A stretch of DNA of 64,000 nt, taken from positions 1 through 64,000 of the forward strand of contig JBPOFN010000004.1 in NCBI GenBank assembly GCA_051251725.1, read 5' to 3'. The translations under genes and the position numbers were made by a program. Under the pieces are notes generated by a model. That model did no database searches, was not told the DNA's origin, and saw nothing but the letters and a program-made list of their open reading frames with translations. Positions 26,014-34,316 of this stretch are shown here, one piece after another. Every line of letters begins with the position of its first letter. The first letter of the stretch is position 1. The stretch comes from JALZUE01 sp051251725 (GTDB taxonomy: Bacteria > Pseudomonadota > Gammaproteobacteria > Enterobacterales > Alteromonadaceae).

Positions 26014-26052
26014 GCTTGCCGACAAGGAAGATATAATACAATAGAGGGAATA

Positions 26053-27300
26053 ATGCTTTTTAGGCAGCAAGCGATAGATCACACTAAAAATGGACTACAT
26101 GGTGACGTACTTTTGTTACCAAAATTTTCCCATACCTTGCTCATTACTATTCTCGTTACTTGGGTTGTTGTAGTCGCAATCTGGTTATTTACTAGTTCAT
26201 ATGCGCGAAAAGAGAAAGTTGTAGGATGGTTAGAGCCACCCAACGGTGTTATTCGTGTTTACGCACAAGATACCGGCATCATAAAAAAAATATTAGTTAA
26301 TGAAGGTGACTACGTTGTTAAAGATCAGCCGTTAATTATTGTTAATGGCGATAGAATTCTTGAAGATGGCGAACACTTAGAAAATCGTTTATTAGCTGAG
26401 TATCAAAATCAGCATCAATTATTAACGAAGCAACTTAACCGCGCTGACCACATATTTAAAAGCCGACAAATAAATATAACTCAACGTATGCTATCGGCGA
26501 ATCAAGACTTAACGTTATTAACGGGACAATTATCTTCCCTTTCTGAGCAACATTCCTTACTTAAATCACAAGTTAAACGTTATAAAACCTTACAATCAAA
26601 CGGCCTTGTGTCTTCACAAGACTTTGAACGTATGGTTAGCGAAGAATTAACACTTCGTAGTCAAAAACAAGGGCTATTACGCGAACAAGTCAATCGCCAA
26701 AACTTACTGGCGCAAATGAAAATAGAACAAGATTTATTACCGCAAGAACATGAAAATACCATTGACCAGCTACGCACAGATTTAAGTAATGTTGCTCAAC
26801 TAATGGCAAGACTACAGGGTCAAAGAGCTCATATCGTTAAAGCTTCACGTTCAGGTATTGTAAATAATTTACAAGTAAAAGAAGGGCAACGAATGTCAAT
26901 AAACAGTGACATTCCCTTATTAACCTTAATTCCTAACGATAGTAAATTAATCGCTCATTTGTTAATCCCTGTTCGTTCTGTTGGTTTTATTGGTACAGGA
27001 CAAGCGTTAGATATTCGTTATGACGCCTTTCCTTATCAAAAATTTGGTATTTACTCAGGCAAGCTAGCCGATATTTCTACAACAATTTTATTACCTAATG
27101 AGTTAATGAATGCGCCAGTTTCAGTTAAAGAGCCCATGTATCGGGTAACAGCGACTTTAGCCCAAGCCGATGTTGAAGCCTATGGAAAGTCTTTTCCATT
27201 AAAGTCAGGAATTACCCTTTCAGCAGACGTACGATTAAGTGAACGCAGTTTAATTCAATGGTTGTTAGAGCCTCTTTATAGTTTACAGGGGCGAATTTAA
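26053..27300 (+). CDS. HlyD/CvaA-family secretion membrane-fusion protein
   Basis: A 415-residue periplasmic adaptor of the kind that works with a C39-peptidase ABC exporter and TolC to secrete double-glycine bacteriocins (CvaA type). It has a short cytoplasmic N-terminus, one membrane helix (about 29-47), a biotinyl-lipoyl half-motif (GIIKKILVNEGDYVVKDQPL), a long coiled-coil hairpin (about 110-250), the second lipoyl half (SGIVNNLQVKEGQRMS) and a beta-barrel end. Start ATG 26053 follows AGAGGGAA; the frame is open upstream to 26002, but that start lies inside the promoter. It overlaps the following transporter fragment by one base. Confidence 0.85.
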   Translation: MLFRQQAIDHTKNGLHGDVLLLPKFSHTLLITILVTWVVVVAIWLFTSSYARKEKVVGWLEPPNGVIRVYAQDTGIIKKILVNEGDYVVKDQPLIIVNGDRILEDGEHLENRLLAEYQNQHQLLTKQLNRADHIFKSRQINITQRMLSANQDLTLLTGQLSSLSEQHSLLKSQVKRYKTLQSNGLVSSQDFERMVSEELTLRSQKQGLLREQVNRQNLLAQMKIEQDLLPQEHENTIDQLRTDLSNVAQLMARLQGQRAHIVKASRSGIVNNLQVKEGQRMSINSDIPLLTLIPNDSKLIAHLLIPVRSVGFIGTGQALDIRYDAFPYQKFGIYSGKLADISTTILLPNELMNAPVSVKEPMYRVTATLAQADVEAYGKSFPLKSGITLSADVRLSERSLIQWLLEPLYSLQGRI

Positions 27301-27614
27301 TGACGACCCCTAACAGTGTTGAAAATACCAACGAAGCGGTTATAAGTGCAAATAGACCAGAGTCGTTATTGCAATTTGGTACAAGTCAGCGCTTACCAAT
27401 AATAGTACAAACCGAAGTCGCAGAATGCGGTTTAACATGTTTGGCCATGGTTGCTGGTTTTTATGGCTTCGATACCGACATGGCGAGCTTGCGAAATCGT
27501 TTCTCTATTTCTAGCCATGGCACCAACTTAAAACAACTTATGGAAATGTCGGGCAAATTATATTTGTCTACGCGGGCATTAAAATTAGAAATAACTGACT
27601 TGCCGCAATCCTAA
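27300..27614 (+). pseudogene. Truncated C39 peptidase-containing bacteriocin ABC transporter
   Basis: Only 104 residues of a protein that normally has about 700. It keeps the N-terminal half of the C39 peptidase domain with the catalytic Cys43 in QTEVAECGLTCLAMVAGFYG, then stops after LEITDLPQS. The catalytic His and Asp of the HFVVL region, the membrane domain and the ATPase are missing and are not found downstream, so processing and export cannot be done by this gene. The stop falls where family members continue with the H-x-N-HFVVL strand, and the bacteriocin-like gene begins 41 bases later, consistent with a deletion of about 1.8 kb. Confidence 0.8.
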
Positions 27615-27655
27615 CCCGTCATTAAAAATGGCGGATACAAAGAGAGTATAAAAAA

Positions 27656-27835
27656 ATGCGTCAATTAACGTTAAATGAAGTTGAAAAAGTAAATGGTGGG
27701 TTTTTAGTGTCGGCTGCATGGGTTGCTTATGGGGCTTATAGAGCTTATAAAACTTATAAATATGTTAGATATGCTGCAAACCTTGCTGCGACCTATGAAG
27801 CAGGTTATCAGTACGGCGAACTTAGAGGAAACTAG
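27656..27835 (+). CDS. Bacteriocin-like peptide precursor with double-glycine leader
   Basis: A 59-residue precursor. The leader MRQLTLNEVEKVNGG has the class II bacteriocin/microcin pattern (L-x-x-V-x-x-V-x-GG), with C39-type cleavage expected after Gly15. The 44-residue core has no Cys and is rich in Ala and Tyr (nine Tyr), starts with FLVSAAW, carries the basic stretch YRAYKTYKYVRYA and a GYQYG (GxxxG) motif, and looks amphipathic and membrane-active. ATG 27656 follows AGAGAG. It lies directly after the truncated C39 transporter and before a hairpin and a possible immunity gene. The exact activity is unknown. Confidence 0.8.
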   Translation: MRQLTLNEVEKVNGGFLVSAAWVAYGAYRAYKTYKYVRYAANLAATYEAGYQYGELRGN

Positions 27836-27850
27836 GCATAAATTAAATAA

Positions 27851-27885
27851 AAAAATTAGCGACTGTAGTATCGTCGCTAATTTTT
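27851..27885 (+). terminator. Hairpin after the bacteriocin-like gene
   Basis: AAAAATTAGCGAC (27851-27863) pairs perfectly with GTCGCTAATTTTT (27873-27885) around a 9-base loop and ends in five T. It is 15 bases past the peptide stop and may act as a terminator or partial attenuator setting the ratio of peptide to downstream gene. Confidence 0.75.
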
Positions 27886-27903
27886 AAAAAGGAGTATTAG
27901 ACT

Positions 27904-28236
27904 TTGACCATATTTAGAGCGTTATTTTCAAGAGAGTGTCCTAACTGCTCAACGATCATACCCTTAAGAGATAGGCTAACGTTAATATATAAAAAAGTTA
28001 TTATTTGTCAAAACTGCAACCAAAAACTCATTACAACGATATTGTGGGCATTATTTTTTACCGGACCTTTGATGTTTAGTGGTTTCTTTTTAGCCGATTT
28101 TTTGCTTATTCAACTAGATATAATAAGTGAGCAACCTCTATGGCTGTTGGGCATTTTTTTCGGGTACTGTTTAGTGAAATTAGTAGAACCCTTAGGATCA
28201 CTGGCTGCTTTTGATATTAATGATGACGAGGTTTAA
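27904..28236 (+). CDS. Small zinc-ribbon membrane protein, candidate immunity protein
   Basis: A 110-residue protein starting TTG after GGAG. The N-terminus has two CxxC pairs 19 residues apart (CPNC...CQNC), a zinc-ribbon pattern, followed by two hydrophobic helices (about 45-67 and 77-93) and an acidic tail (FDINDDEV). Small CxxC-two-helix proteins of this type occur near marine bacterial membrane genes, but I cannot name a family with certainty. Its position right after a bacteriocin-like gene, and its membrane nature, make it a candidate immunity protein; this is inference. Confidence 0.6.
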   Translation: MTIFRALFSRECPNCSTIIPLRDRLTLIYKKVIICQNCNQKLITTILWALFFTGPLMFSGFFLADFLLIQLDIISEQPLWLLGIFFGYCLVKLVEPLGSLAAFDINDDEV

Positions 28237-28502
28237 TAGTCTGAATTAATAGGGTGAAATAAAAGTTGTCAGAGCCGCTATATTTTTACCAAGAAAACTA
28301 AACGTTTCGATGGTCGGTGGCGCACGTTATTCAGCGGGTTATCCTGCGAAGCAATAATCGCCAAATCATTTTCGTTTGTGAACGCGATATGAATACCGGA
28401 CCTTTGATACTACAGTCATTCAATTTTAAGTTAATCATATATTTAAACTTCAGTTAGCAGTTAATCTAAATACTTTAATAGGCTCGATAAAATGAGCCAC
28501 AG
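28237..28502. other. Intergenic segment with mosaic short repeats
   Basis: No convincing gene. TACCGGACCTTTGAT at 28394-28408 is a 15-base copy of 28059-28073 (inside the preceding gene). The overlapping GATACTACAGTC at 28406-28417 is the exact reverse complement of 27861-27872 (in the hairpin after the peptide gene). On the minus strand, a start-less frame of about 40 codons ending at 28278 may be a coding remnant. Confidence 0.45.
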
Positions 28503-31334
28503 ATGGAATTAATCACCATAATGAAAAATATAACAGCAAAATTTTCTGCATTATTGTTACTGCTTGTAACACATACCACAATAGCGGAAACCATTAATAA
28601 AAGCCCCAACGATCCAAGAAGCTATGACAGCTTTACTTTGGAGAACGGATTGGAAGTCGTCACAGTAAGTGATGCTAATATCGCGCAATCGGCGGCAACG
28701 TTATCGGTAGGTGTTGGCCAATTTCAAGATCCTGAATCTCATCAAGGCTTAGCGCATTTTTTAGAGCATATGATTTTTATGGGGTCAGATGAATCACCTC
28801 AGCCTGGTGAATTCATGGAATTTGTGAGTAAAAATGGCGGCACTACCAATGCTTTTACTGCGCAAACACAAACGACGTATTTATTTTCGGTTGATTCAGC
28901 ACAATTCGAACCGGCATTAGCACGATTAAGTGCAGCAATTAAATCGCCTTTGTTTGATAAAACCATGGTTGAAAAAGAAATTAATGCCGTTAATTCCGAA
29001 TGGTTAACTCAGTATCAGTCAGATCAATTTGTTTTACAGCGTGTATTTGCACGAACAGGCAATGAGACTCACCCACGAGTACAATTAGGGGTCGGTAATT
29101 TAGAGACGCTAAATAAAGATAAGTCGGCATTATTGCCAGCGTTGAAAGAATTTCATCAGCAATATTATTCCGCCAATATCATGAAACTTGTTCTAGTGGG
29201 TAAAGAGTCTCATAAAGCGTTAAAAGCCATTGCCCAAAAACATTTTTCAACGATAAAAAACAACAATGTTAATAGACCAGTGGTACTACAAGCACCCTAT
29301 AAAAAAGAACACTTAAAAAAACACATTTATGTTAAGAGCAAAGTTAAACATCCAGCCTTGGCAATAGAGTTTGCCATAGAAAATAATATTGGCGACTGGC
29401 AAAACAAAACCAATGTTTATCTTGCGCATTTATTGTCTTCAGAAGAAGACGGCGCGCTTATTTCAACGTTACGTGACCAAGGTTTAATTCAAACAGCGAG
29501 TGTCGCCATTCTACCTAACGTATGGGGCAACAGTGGTTCAGCTTTTATTGATTTTTCGTTAACTGATAAAGGCCAAGCCAATAAAGAAAGTATTTTTTCG
29601 CAAACGTTTGCTTATATTGAATTATTAAAAACGCAAGGCATTAATCAAGCTTATGCTGATGAGTTAAAAGGTTTATTAACGTTACAGTTTGAAGATTTTA
29701 TTACACCACAACCATTACAGTTAGCCATTCACTTATCACAGGTTATTTATAATTATCCTACTCAGCATTTAATTGATCATTCTTATTTGTTTACCGACTT
29801 TCAACCTGAAAAAATTACTCAGGCGTTAACGAAATTCACGCCAGAACATGTACGCATATATCATATAAGTCCGACAGAAAATTCTGACACATCATTAACC
29901 TACGCTGAAGGCGGCTATAGTACAGCTAATATTACCCCACAAGAAATACAAAAGTGGAAAAGTGTTAACACGGCATTAAAGTTACCTCAAGCGGAAGTAA
30001 TAGAACAAAATAAAAACGTAGTCGTAGATCTTAATGGTGACTTTTCAACACCGCAGAATATTCATAAAGCGCCAGGGCTACAGGTATACTTTTCAGAAAG
30101 TACTCATCATAAAGGTAAAGAAGGCGTGTTAAATATTGCCTTTGCTGCTGCAGCATCGACAAAAAATGTTGATTCAACGGTAGGTGCAGCAGTATTGAAT
30201 TTTATTTTTGCCCAGCAGAACTCTCGTTTTTTCCAGCGAGCACAACAACGTAAAAGGGTAACGGTCATACCTAACCTTAATGCTTCAGCTGATCCATTAT
30301 TTATATTAATAGGACGAAGTAATAAGCAATTAACATTAGCTGATGATTTAATTAGCAAGTATACGGAACTTACCTTTGATCAAGATGATCTTGATAAGGC
30401 GTATAAATTTATCAAAGACGCAGCCGATAGTTTTGATGAGCAGAAGCTTGATCAGCAATTATCTTACTATTCGTTGGAAATATCTAAGCGTTTTCCTGCT
30501 TTGTATAGTCGTAAATTAGAATTAGAGGCGTTAAACCGTATTACTGTTGATTCGCTAAAACAGCTTCATCAAAACATAGTGGCCAATAGCTTTATTGATA
30601 TATACGCCCACGGTAACTTTGCTCCAAAAGAGCTGATTACTTTTGCCAAAGAAACAAGAACGCGGTTGGGTAAAGGTGAAATGAAACGAACTTACCTAGA
30701 ATCAGATTTCAAACCAGTAGCTGATACCGCCCAAATGAAAGAAGTAGCCGTAGAAAAAAATGGTGTTGGCATAACAGATACCTACGTTTATCCAGAAAAA
30801 TCGTACAAGCTTATGGCTCAGCTGCAAGTGCTAAATCGATTAATGTCTACTGCATTTTTTAACGACCTTAGAACCAGTAAACAATTAGGCTATCAAGTGA
30901 GTAGTTTTGTCGAAAACATTCATGAGTATCCTGCAATGTCGATGCAAGTTGTCAGTGACAATACGAATTTACAAACACTTAAAGAAAAAATCATGCATTT
31001 TCATACAAGCTTTTATCATGCATTGAATAAAATTGATGAATCGGCAGTTGTACAATTAACAACAGCTATAACCCAAGAAATGGAAAGAAAACCCGATAAT
31101 ATTTTTGTTGAAGTGGGTAAGTTTTTAGTCGATTGGGAATGGAACAAACATGACTTTACTACACATAAAAATAATATTGAATATACGAAAAACACGTCGA
31201 AAGCTGATTTACTCAAACTGTATAAAAACATGTTTATTGATGGAAATTACATGAATATGGTTGTGCAAATAAAAGGGGCAGATTTCAAAGAGACTGACTA
31301 TTTTAGCTGGTCGAATATCGGTAAAAATGAATAG
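28503..31334 (+). CDS. M16 family metallopeptidase (insulinase/pitrilysin-like)
   Basis: A 943-residue zinc protease of the pitrilysin (protease III) type. The inverted zinc motif HFLEH (His85, Glu88, His89) is intact, followed by the third-ligand region EKEINAVNSEW. The four-domain layout and length match E. coli PtrA. An N-terminal signal peptide (KFSALLLLLVTHTTIAET) points to the periplasm. Either ATG 28503 or ATG 28521 may be the start; the second puts the signal peptide in standard position. It lies in the insert between rpsQ and rplN, with no obvious link to the bacteriocin genes beyond proximity. Confidence 0.9.
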   Translation: MELITIMKNITAKFSALLLLLVTHTTIAETINKSPNDPRSYDSFTLENGLEVVTVSDANIAQSAATLSVGVGQFQDPESHQGLAHFLEHMIFMGSDESPQPGEFMEFVSKNGGTTNAFTAQTQTTYLFSVDSAQFEPALARLSAAIKSPLFDKTMVEKEINAVNSEWLTQYQSDQFVLQRVFARTGNETHPRVQLGVGNLETLNKDKSALLPALKEFHQQYYSANIMKLVLVGKESHKALKAIAQKHFSTIKNNNVNRPVVLQAPYKKEHLKKHIYVKSKVKHPALAIEFAIENNIGDWQNKTNVYLAHLLSSEEDGALISTLRDQGLIQTASVAILPNVWGNSGSAFIDFSLTDKGQANKESIFSQTFAYIELLKTQGINQAYADELKGLLTLQFEDFITPQPLQLAIHLSQVIYNYPTQHLIDHSYLFTDFQPEKITQALTKFTPEHVRIYHISPTENSDTSLTYAEGGYSTANITPQEIQKWKSVNTALKLPQAEVIEQNKNVVVDLNGDFSTPQNIHKAPGLQVYFSESTHHKGKEGVLNIAFAAAASTKNVDSTVGAAVLNFIFAQQNSRFFQRAQQRKRVTVIPNLNASADPLFILIGRSNKQLTLADDLISKYTELTFDQDDLDKAYKFIKDAADSFDEQKLDQQLSYYSLEISKRFPALYSRKLELEALNRITVDSLKQLHQNIVANSFIDIYAHGNFAPKELITFAKETRTRLGKGEMKRTYLESDFKPVADTAQMKEVAVEKNGVGITDTYVYPEKSYKLMAQLQVLNRLMSTAFFNDLRTSKQLGYQVSSFVENIHEYPAMSMQVVSDNTNLQTLKEKIMHFHTSFYHALNKIDESAVVQLTTAITQEMERKPDNIFVEVGKFLVDWEWNKHDFTTHKNNIEYTKNTSKADLLKLYKNMFIDGNYMNMVVQIKGADFKETDYFSWSNIGKNE

Positions 31335-31422
31335 GTTTGTTTTAACCTTATAACAAAATGTTTTTAATTGCCTATCATTAATCTCCACTAATATTTAGTG
31401 AGGAGTTAAGGGTAGGCTGTTT

Positions 31423-31503
31423 ATGAATAAGAAAGAACGTTTTTTTTGCCAAGCAGTTGAAAAATCAATTCGCACTAAGCTTATAGACTCTATTATGTTT
31501 TAA
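31423..31503 (+). CDS. Possible very short ORF
   Basis: A 26-codon ORF, MNKKERFFCQAVEKSIRTKL plus six residues, ending TAA at 31503, with purine-rich AGGAG and AAGGG upstream. Short, basic, with one Cys. Could be a gene remnant or chance. The surrounding gap 31335-31674 otherwise holds only a small CACTAA/TTAGTG hairpin near 31386-31400. Confidence 0.25.
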   Translation: MNKKERFFCQAVEKSIRTKLIDSIMF

Positions 31504-31674
31504 GTAATGTAGGCTAACCTAATATAATTCAAATCATAAAGATATTTCGATTATTCCTAATGAATATTCTCTACAAACGACGGTTAGTTAATTTGTACTG
31601 AAAGCGCGTACTCAGGTGTTCACTCTGAATTGATTGTTTTTTAACTAAATAAAGTATCACTTTTTTATTAGTGG

Positions 31675-31709
31675 TGTTATAATCTCGCGCCCACCGACTA
31701 TCGGTTGGG
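31675..31709 (+). promoter_or_regulatory. spc operon promoter (extended -10) and leader hairpin
   Basis: TGTTATAAT gives an extended -10 (TG at 31675-31676, TATAAT at 31678-31683); a good -35 is not visible. Just downstream CCCACCGA (31690-31697) can pair with TCGGTTGGG (31701-31709). The start of transcription would be near the hairpin, about 100 bases before rplN. This independent promoter explains how the spc operon survives the 6.4-kb separation from S10. Confidence 0.6.
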
Positions 31710-31788
31710 TTTTAAAGGCAGTGACGGGTCTGATTTTTGGCCTTGAATTTAATCTTTTATAAGATATAAAAATAGCGGAGCACATAAA

Positions 31789-32157
31789 ATGATCCAAATG
31801 CAATCACAGCTAGATGTTGCTGATAATAGCGGCGCTAAACGTGTACAGTGTATAAAGGTCCTTGGTGGCTCGCACCGTCGCTACGCACGCATAGGTGATG
31901 TCATCAAAGTTGCAGTGAAGGAAGCAATTCCTCGCGGTAAAGTAAAAAAAGGTGATGTCCTTAACGCGGTAGTGGTGCGCACTAGAAAGGGCGTACGTCG
32001 TTCAGATGGTTCTACCATTCGTTTCGACGGCAACTCGGCAGTAATGTTAAATGCTAACTTACAGCCAATTGGTACTCGTATCTTCGGGCCTGTGACACGT
32101 GAATTGAGAACTGAGAAGTTCATGAAGATCGTATCATTAGCACCAGAAGTACTTTAA
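31789..32157 (+). CDS. rplN: 50S ribosomal protein L14
   Basis: L14 (122 residues) forms an intersubunit bridge with 16S rRNA. LDVADNSGAKRVQCIKVLGG and GTRIFGPVTRELR are diagnostic. It is the first gene of the spc operon, with SD GCGGAG. Confidence 0.98.
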   Translation: MIQMQSQLDVADNSGAKRVQCIKVLGGSHRRYARIGDVIKVAVKEAIPRGKVKKGDVLNAVVVRTRKGVRRSDGSTIRFDGNSAVMLNANLQPIGTRIFGPVTRELRTEKFMKIVSLAPEVL

Positions 32158-32169
32158 GGAGTCACGATA

Positions 32170-32484
32170 ATGGCAGCTAAAATTCGTCGTGATGATGAAG
32201 TAATCGTACTTGCTGGTAAAGACAAGGGTAAAACGGGTAAAGTAACTCGTGTACTTGTAGAAAAAAGCAAAGTATTTGTAGAAGGTGTGAACCTTGTTAA
32301 GAAACATCAGAAACCTGTACCACAGTTACAGCAACCTGGTGGCATCGTAGACAAAGAAGCACCAATCCACGTTTCTAACGTGGCGATCGTTAACCCTGCT
32401 ACAGGCAAGGCCGATCGTATAGGTTTTAGATTTGAAGACGGCAAAAAAGTACGTTTTTTCAAGTCTAATAACGAATTAGTTTAA
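32170..32484 (+). CDS. rplX: 50S ribosomal protein L24
   Basis: L24 (104 residues), an assembly initiator of the 50S subunit. The KOW motif EVIVLAGKDKGKTGKVTRV is clear. It follows rplN by 12 bases. Confidence 0.98.
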   Translation: MAAKIRRDDEVIVLAGKDKGKTGKVTRVLVEKSKVFVEGVNLVKKHQKPVPQLQQPGGIVDKEAPIHVSNVAIVNPATGKADRIGFRFEDGKKVRFFKSNNELV

Positions 32485-32498
32485 TATTGGAGTAAACG

Positions 32499-33044
32499 AT
32501 GGCGAAACTGCATGAGTTTTACAAAGATACTATTATAAGCGACCTTCAAAAGAAGTTTGAATATAAAAGTGTCATGCAAGTCCCTCGGATTGAAAAGATC
32601 ACCCTTAATATGGGTGTTGGTGAAGCGATTACTGATAAAAAAGTATTAGAGCACGCCACGAATGATCTTACTGCAATCGCAGGGCAAAAGCCTATGGTAA
32701 CTAAAGCACGCAAATCTGTTGCTGGCTTTAAAATCCGTGAAGGCTACCCAATTGGAGCAAAAGTAACTTTACGCGGCGAGCGTATGTGGGAATTTTTAGA
32801 GCGTTTAATCTCTATTTCAGTTCCTCGTATCCGTGACTTCCGTGGCTTGAATCCAAAATCATTTGATGGCCGTGGTAATTACAGCATGGGCGTTCGTGAG
32901 CAAATCATATTTCCTGAAATCGATTATGATAAAATCGATAAGATTCGTGGTCTTGATATTACTATCACTACAACTGCGAAATCTGATGAGGAAGGTCATG
33001 CTTTGTTGACTGCCTTTAACTTTCCGTTTAAGAAAAAGGTGTAA
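32499..33044 (+). CDS. rplE: 50S ribosomal protein L5
   Basis: L5 (181 residues, slightly above E. coli because of small insertions) binds 5S rRNA and P-site tRNA. KITLNMGVGEAITDKKVLE and the loop region RDFRGLNPKSFDGRGNYSMG are conserved. In E. coli the start of rplE is the S8 repressor site; an equivalent is likely here but was not modelled. Confidence 0.98.
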   Translation: MAKLHEFYKDTIISDLQKKFEYKSVMQVPRIEKITLNMGVGEAITDKKVLEHATNDLTAIAGQKPMVTKARKSVAGFKIREGYPIGAKVTLRGERMWEFLERLISISVPRIRDFRGLNPKSFDGRGNYSMGVREQIIFPEIDYDKIDKIRGLDITITTTAKSDEEGHALLTAFNFPFKKKV

Positions 33045-33048
33045 GGTT

Positions 33049-33354
33049 ATGGCTAAATCATCTATGAAGGCGCGTGAAGATAAACGTGCAAAATTAGTTG
33101 CAAAGTTTGCTGAAAAGCGTCTAGCACTAAAAGAAATCATCTCAAACGTAAATTCTTCTGAAGAAGAGCGTTGGGATGCAGTAATTAAACTACAATCTTT
33201 ACCTCGTGATTCAAGTGCAGCTCGTCAACGTAATCGTTGTGCGATCACTGGTCGTCCACATGGTTTCTTACGTAAATTCGGCTTAAGCCGTATTAAATTA
33301 CGTGAAACAATGATGCGCGGTGAAGTACCTGGTCTTAAGAAAGCTAGTTGGTAA
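33049..33354 (+). CDS. rpsN: 30S ribosomal protein S14
   Basis: S14 (101 residues), the zinc-independent C-minus type: the CxxC pairs of the zinc form are absent, and QRNRCAITGRPHGFLRKFGL is present. Starts 4 bases after rplE. Confidence 0.98.
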   Translation: MAKSSMKAREDKRAKLVAKFAEKRLALKEIISNVNSSEEERWDAVIKLQSLPRDSSAARQRNRCAITGRPHGFLRKFGLSRIKLRETMMRGEVPGLKKASW

Positions 33355-33372
33355 TTAAAGGAGAAAGCAATT

Positions 33373-33762
33373 ATGATGACTGATCCTATCGCGGACATGT
33401 TTACACGCATCCGCAACGGTCAATCTGCAGCTAAAACTGCAGTAACAATGCCTTCTTCTAAGCTAAAAGTAGCTATTGCTAACTTACTTAAAGAAGAAGG
33501 TTATATTTCAGAATTTACAGTTTCTGCTGACGCTAAGCCGCAGTTAGAAGTTGCTCTGAAATATCACGATGGTAAAGAAGTTATTGAAACAATTAAACGT
33601 GTTTCACGTCCAGGTCTACGCGTATACAAAGGGGCGAATGATATCCCTAATGTATTAGCTGGTATGGGTGTGGCTATTGTTTCTACTTCTAAAGGTTTAA
33701 TGTCTGACCGCGCAGCTCGAAAAGCTGGATTAGGCGGTGAGATCCTTGGTTTCGTAGCGTAA
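33373..33762 (+). CDS. rpsH: 30S ribosomal protein S8
   Basis: S8 (129 residues) binds helix 21 of 16S rRNA and is the likely autogenous regulator of this operon. TDPIADMFTRIRNGQ and STSKGLMSDRAARKAGLGGEI are diagnostic. Two ATG codons follow AAAGGAG; 33373 has the better spacing. Confidence 0.98.
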   Translation: MMTDPIADMFTRIRNGQSAAKTAVTMPSSKLKVAIANLLKEEGYISEFTVSADAKPQLEVALKYHDGKEVIETIKRVSRPGLRVYKGANDIPNVLAGMGVAIVSTSKGLMSDRAARKAGLGGEILGFVA

Positions 33763-33773
33763 GGAGCTAGAAT

Positions 33774-34307
33774 ATGTCTCGTGTTGCAAAAGCACCCGTC
33801 AATGTTCCTGCTGGCGTTACTGTTACGTTATCAGGTCAAGACATCACAGTTAAAGGCCCAATTGGCGAACTTTCTCATACTGTTCACAGCTTAGTAAGCG
33901 TTTCTCAAGAAGAAAACGTACTTACTACTGGTGTTGCACAAGATGTTAAAGAAGCTTGGGTTCAAGCCGGTACTGCACGTGCTTTAATCAATAATATGGT
34001 TGAAGGTGTTAGTAAAGGTTTTGAAAAGAAATTAGTTTTAAACGGTGTTGGTTACCGTGCGAAAGCTACAGGTAAGTCTTTGAACTTATCTTTAGGTTTT
34101 TCTCACCCGGTTGACCACGCAATCCCTGAAGGGGTTACTGTTGAAACTCCAACACAAACTGAAGTCATTCTGAAAAGTGCTGACAAACAGTTGGTTGGTC
34201 AAGTCGCAGCGAACATTCGCGCTTACCGTAAGCCAGAGCCTTATAAAGGTAAAGGTATACGTTATAGTGATGAGAATGTTCGTCGTAAAGAAGCTAAGAA
34301 GAAGTAG
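33774..34307 (+). CDS. rplF: 50S ribosomal protein L6
   Basis: L6 (177 residues), near the GTPase centre. Typical VTLSGQDITVKGPIGELS and the C-terminal YRKPEPYKGKGIRYSDE are present. Start follows AAGGAG. Confidence 0.98.
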   Translation: MSRVAKAPVNVPAGVTVTLSGQDITVKGPIGELSHTVHSLVSVSQEENVLTTGVAQDVKEAWVQAGTARALINNMVEGVSKGFEKKLVLNGVGYRAKATGKSLNLSLGFSHPVDHAIPEGVTVETPTQTEVILKSADKQLVGQVAANIRAYRKPEPYKGKGIRYSDENVRRKEAKKK

Positions 34308-34316
34308 GGTAATACG

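Noticed and set aside
26002..26052. Upstream extension of the HlyD-family protein
   Set aside because: The extension begins inside the -35/-10 region; ATG 26053 has a good SD and gives the normal short cytoplasmic N-terminus.
28278..28403. Start-less minus-strand frame of about 40 codons
   Set aside because: Looks faintly coding but has no start, no recognised family, and lies in a region with rearranged fragments.
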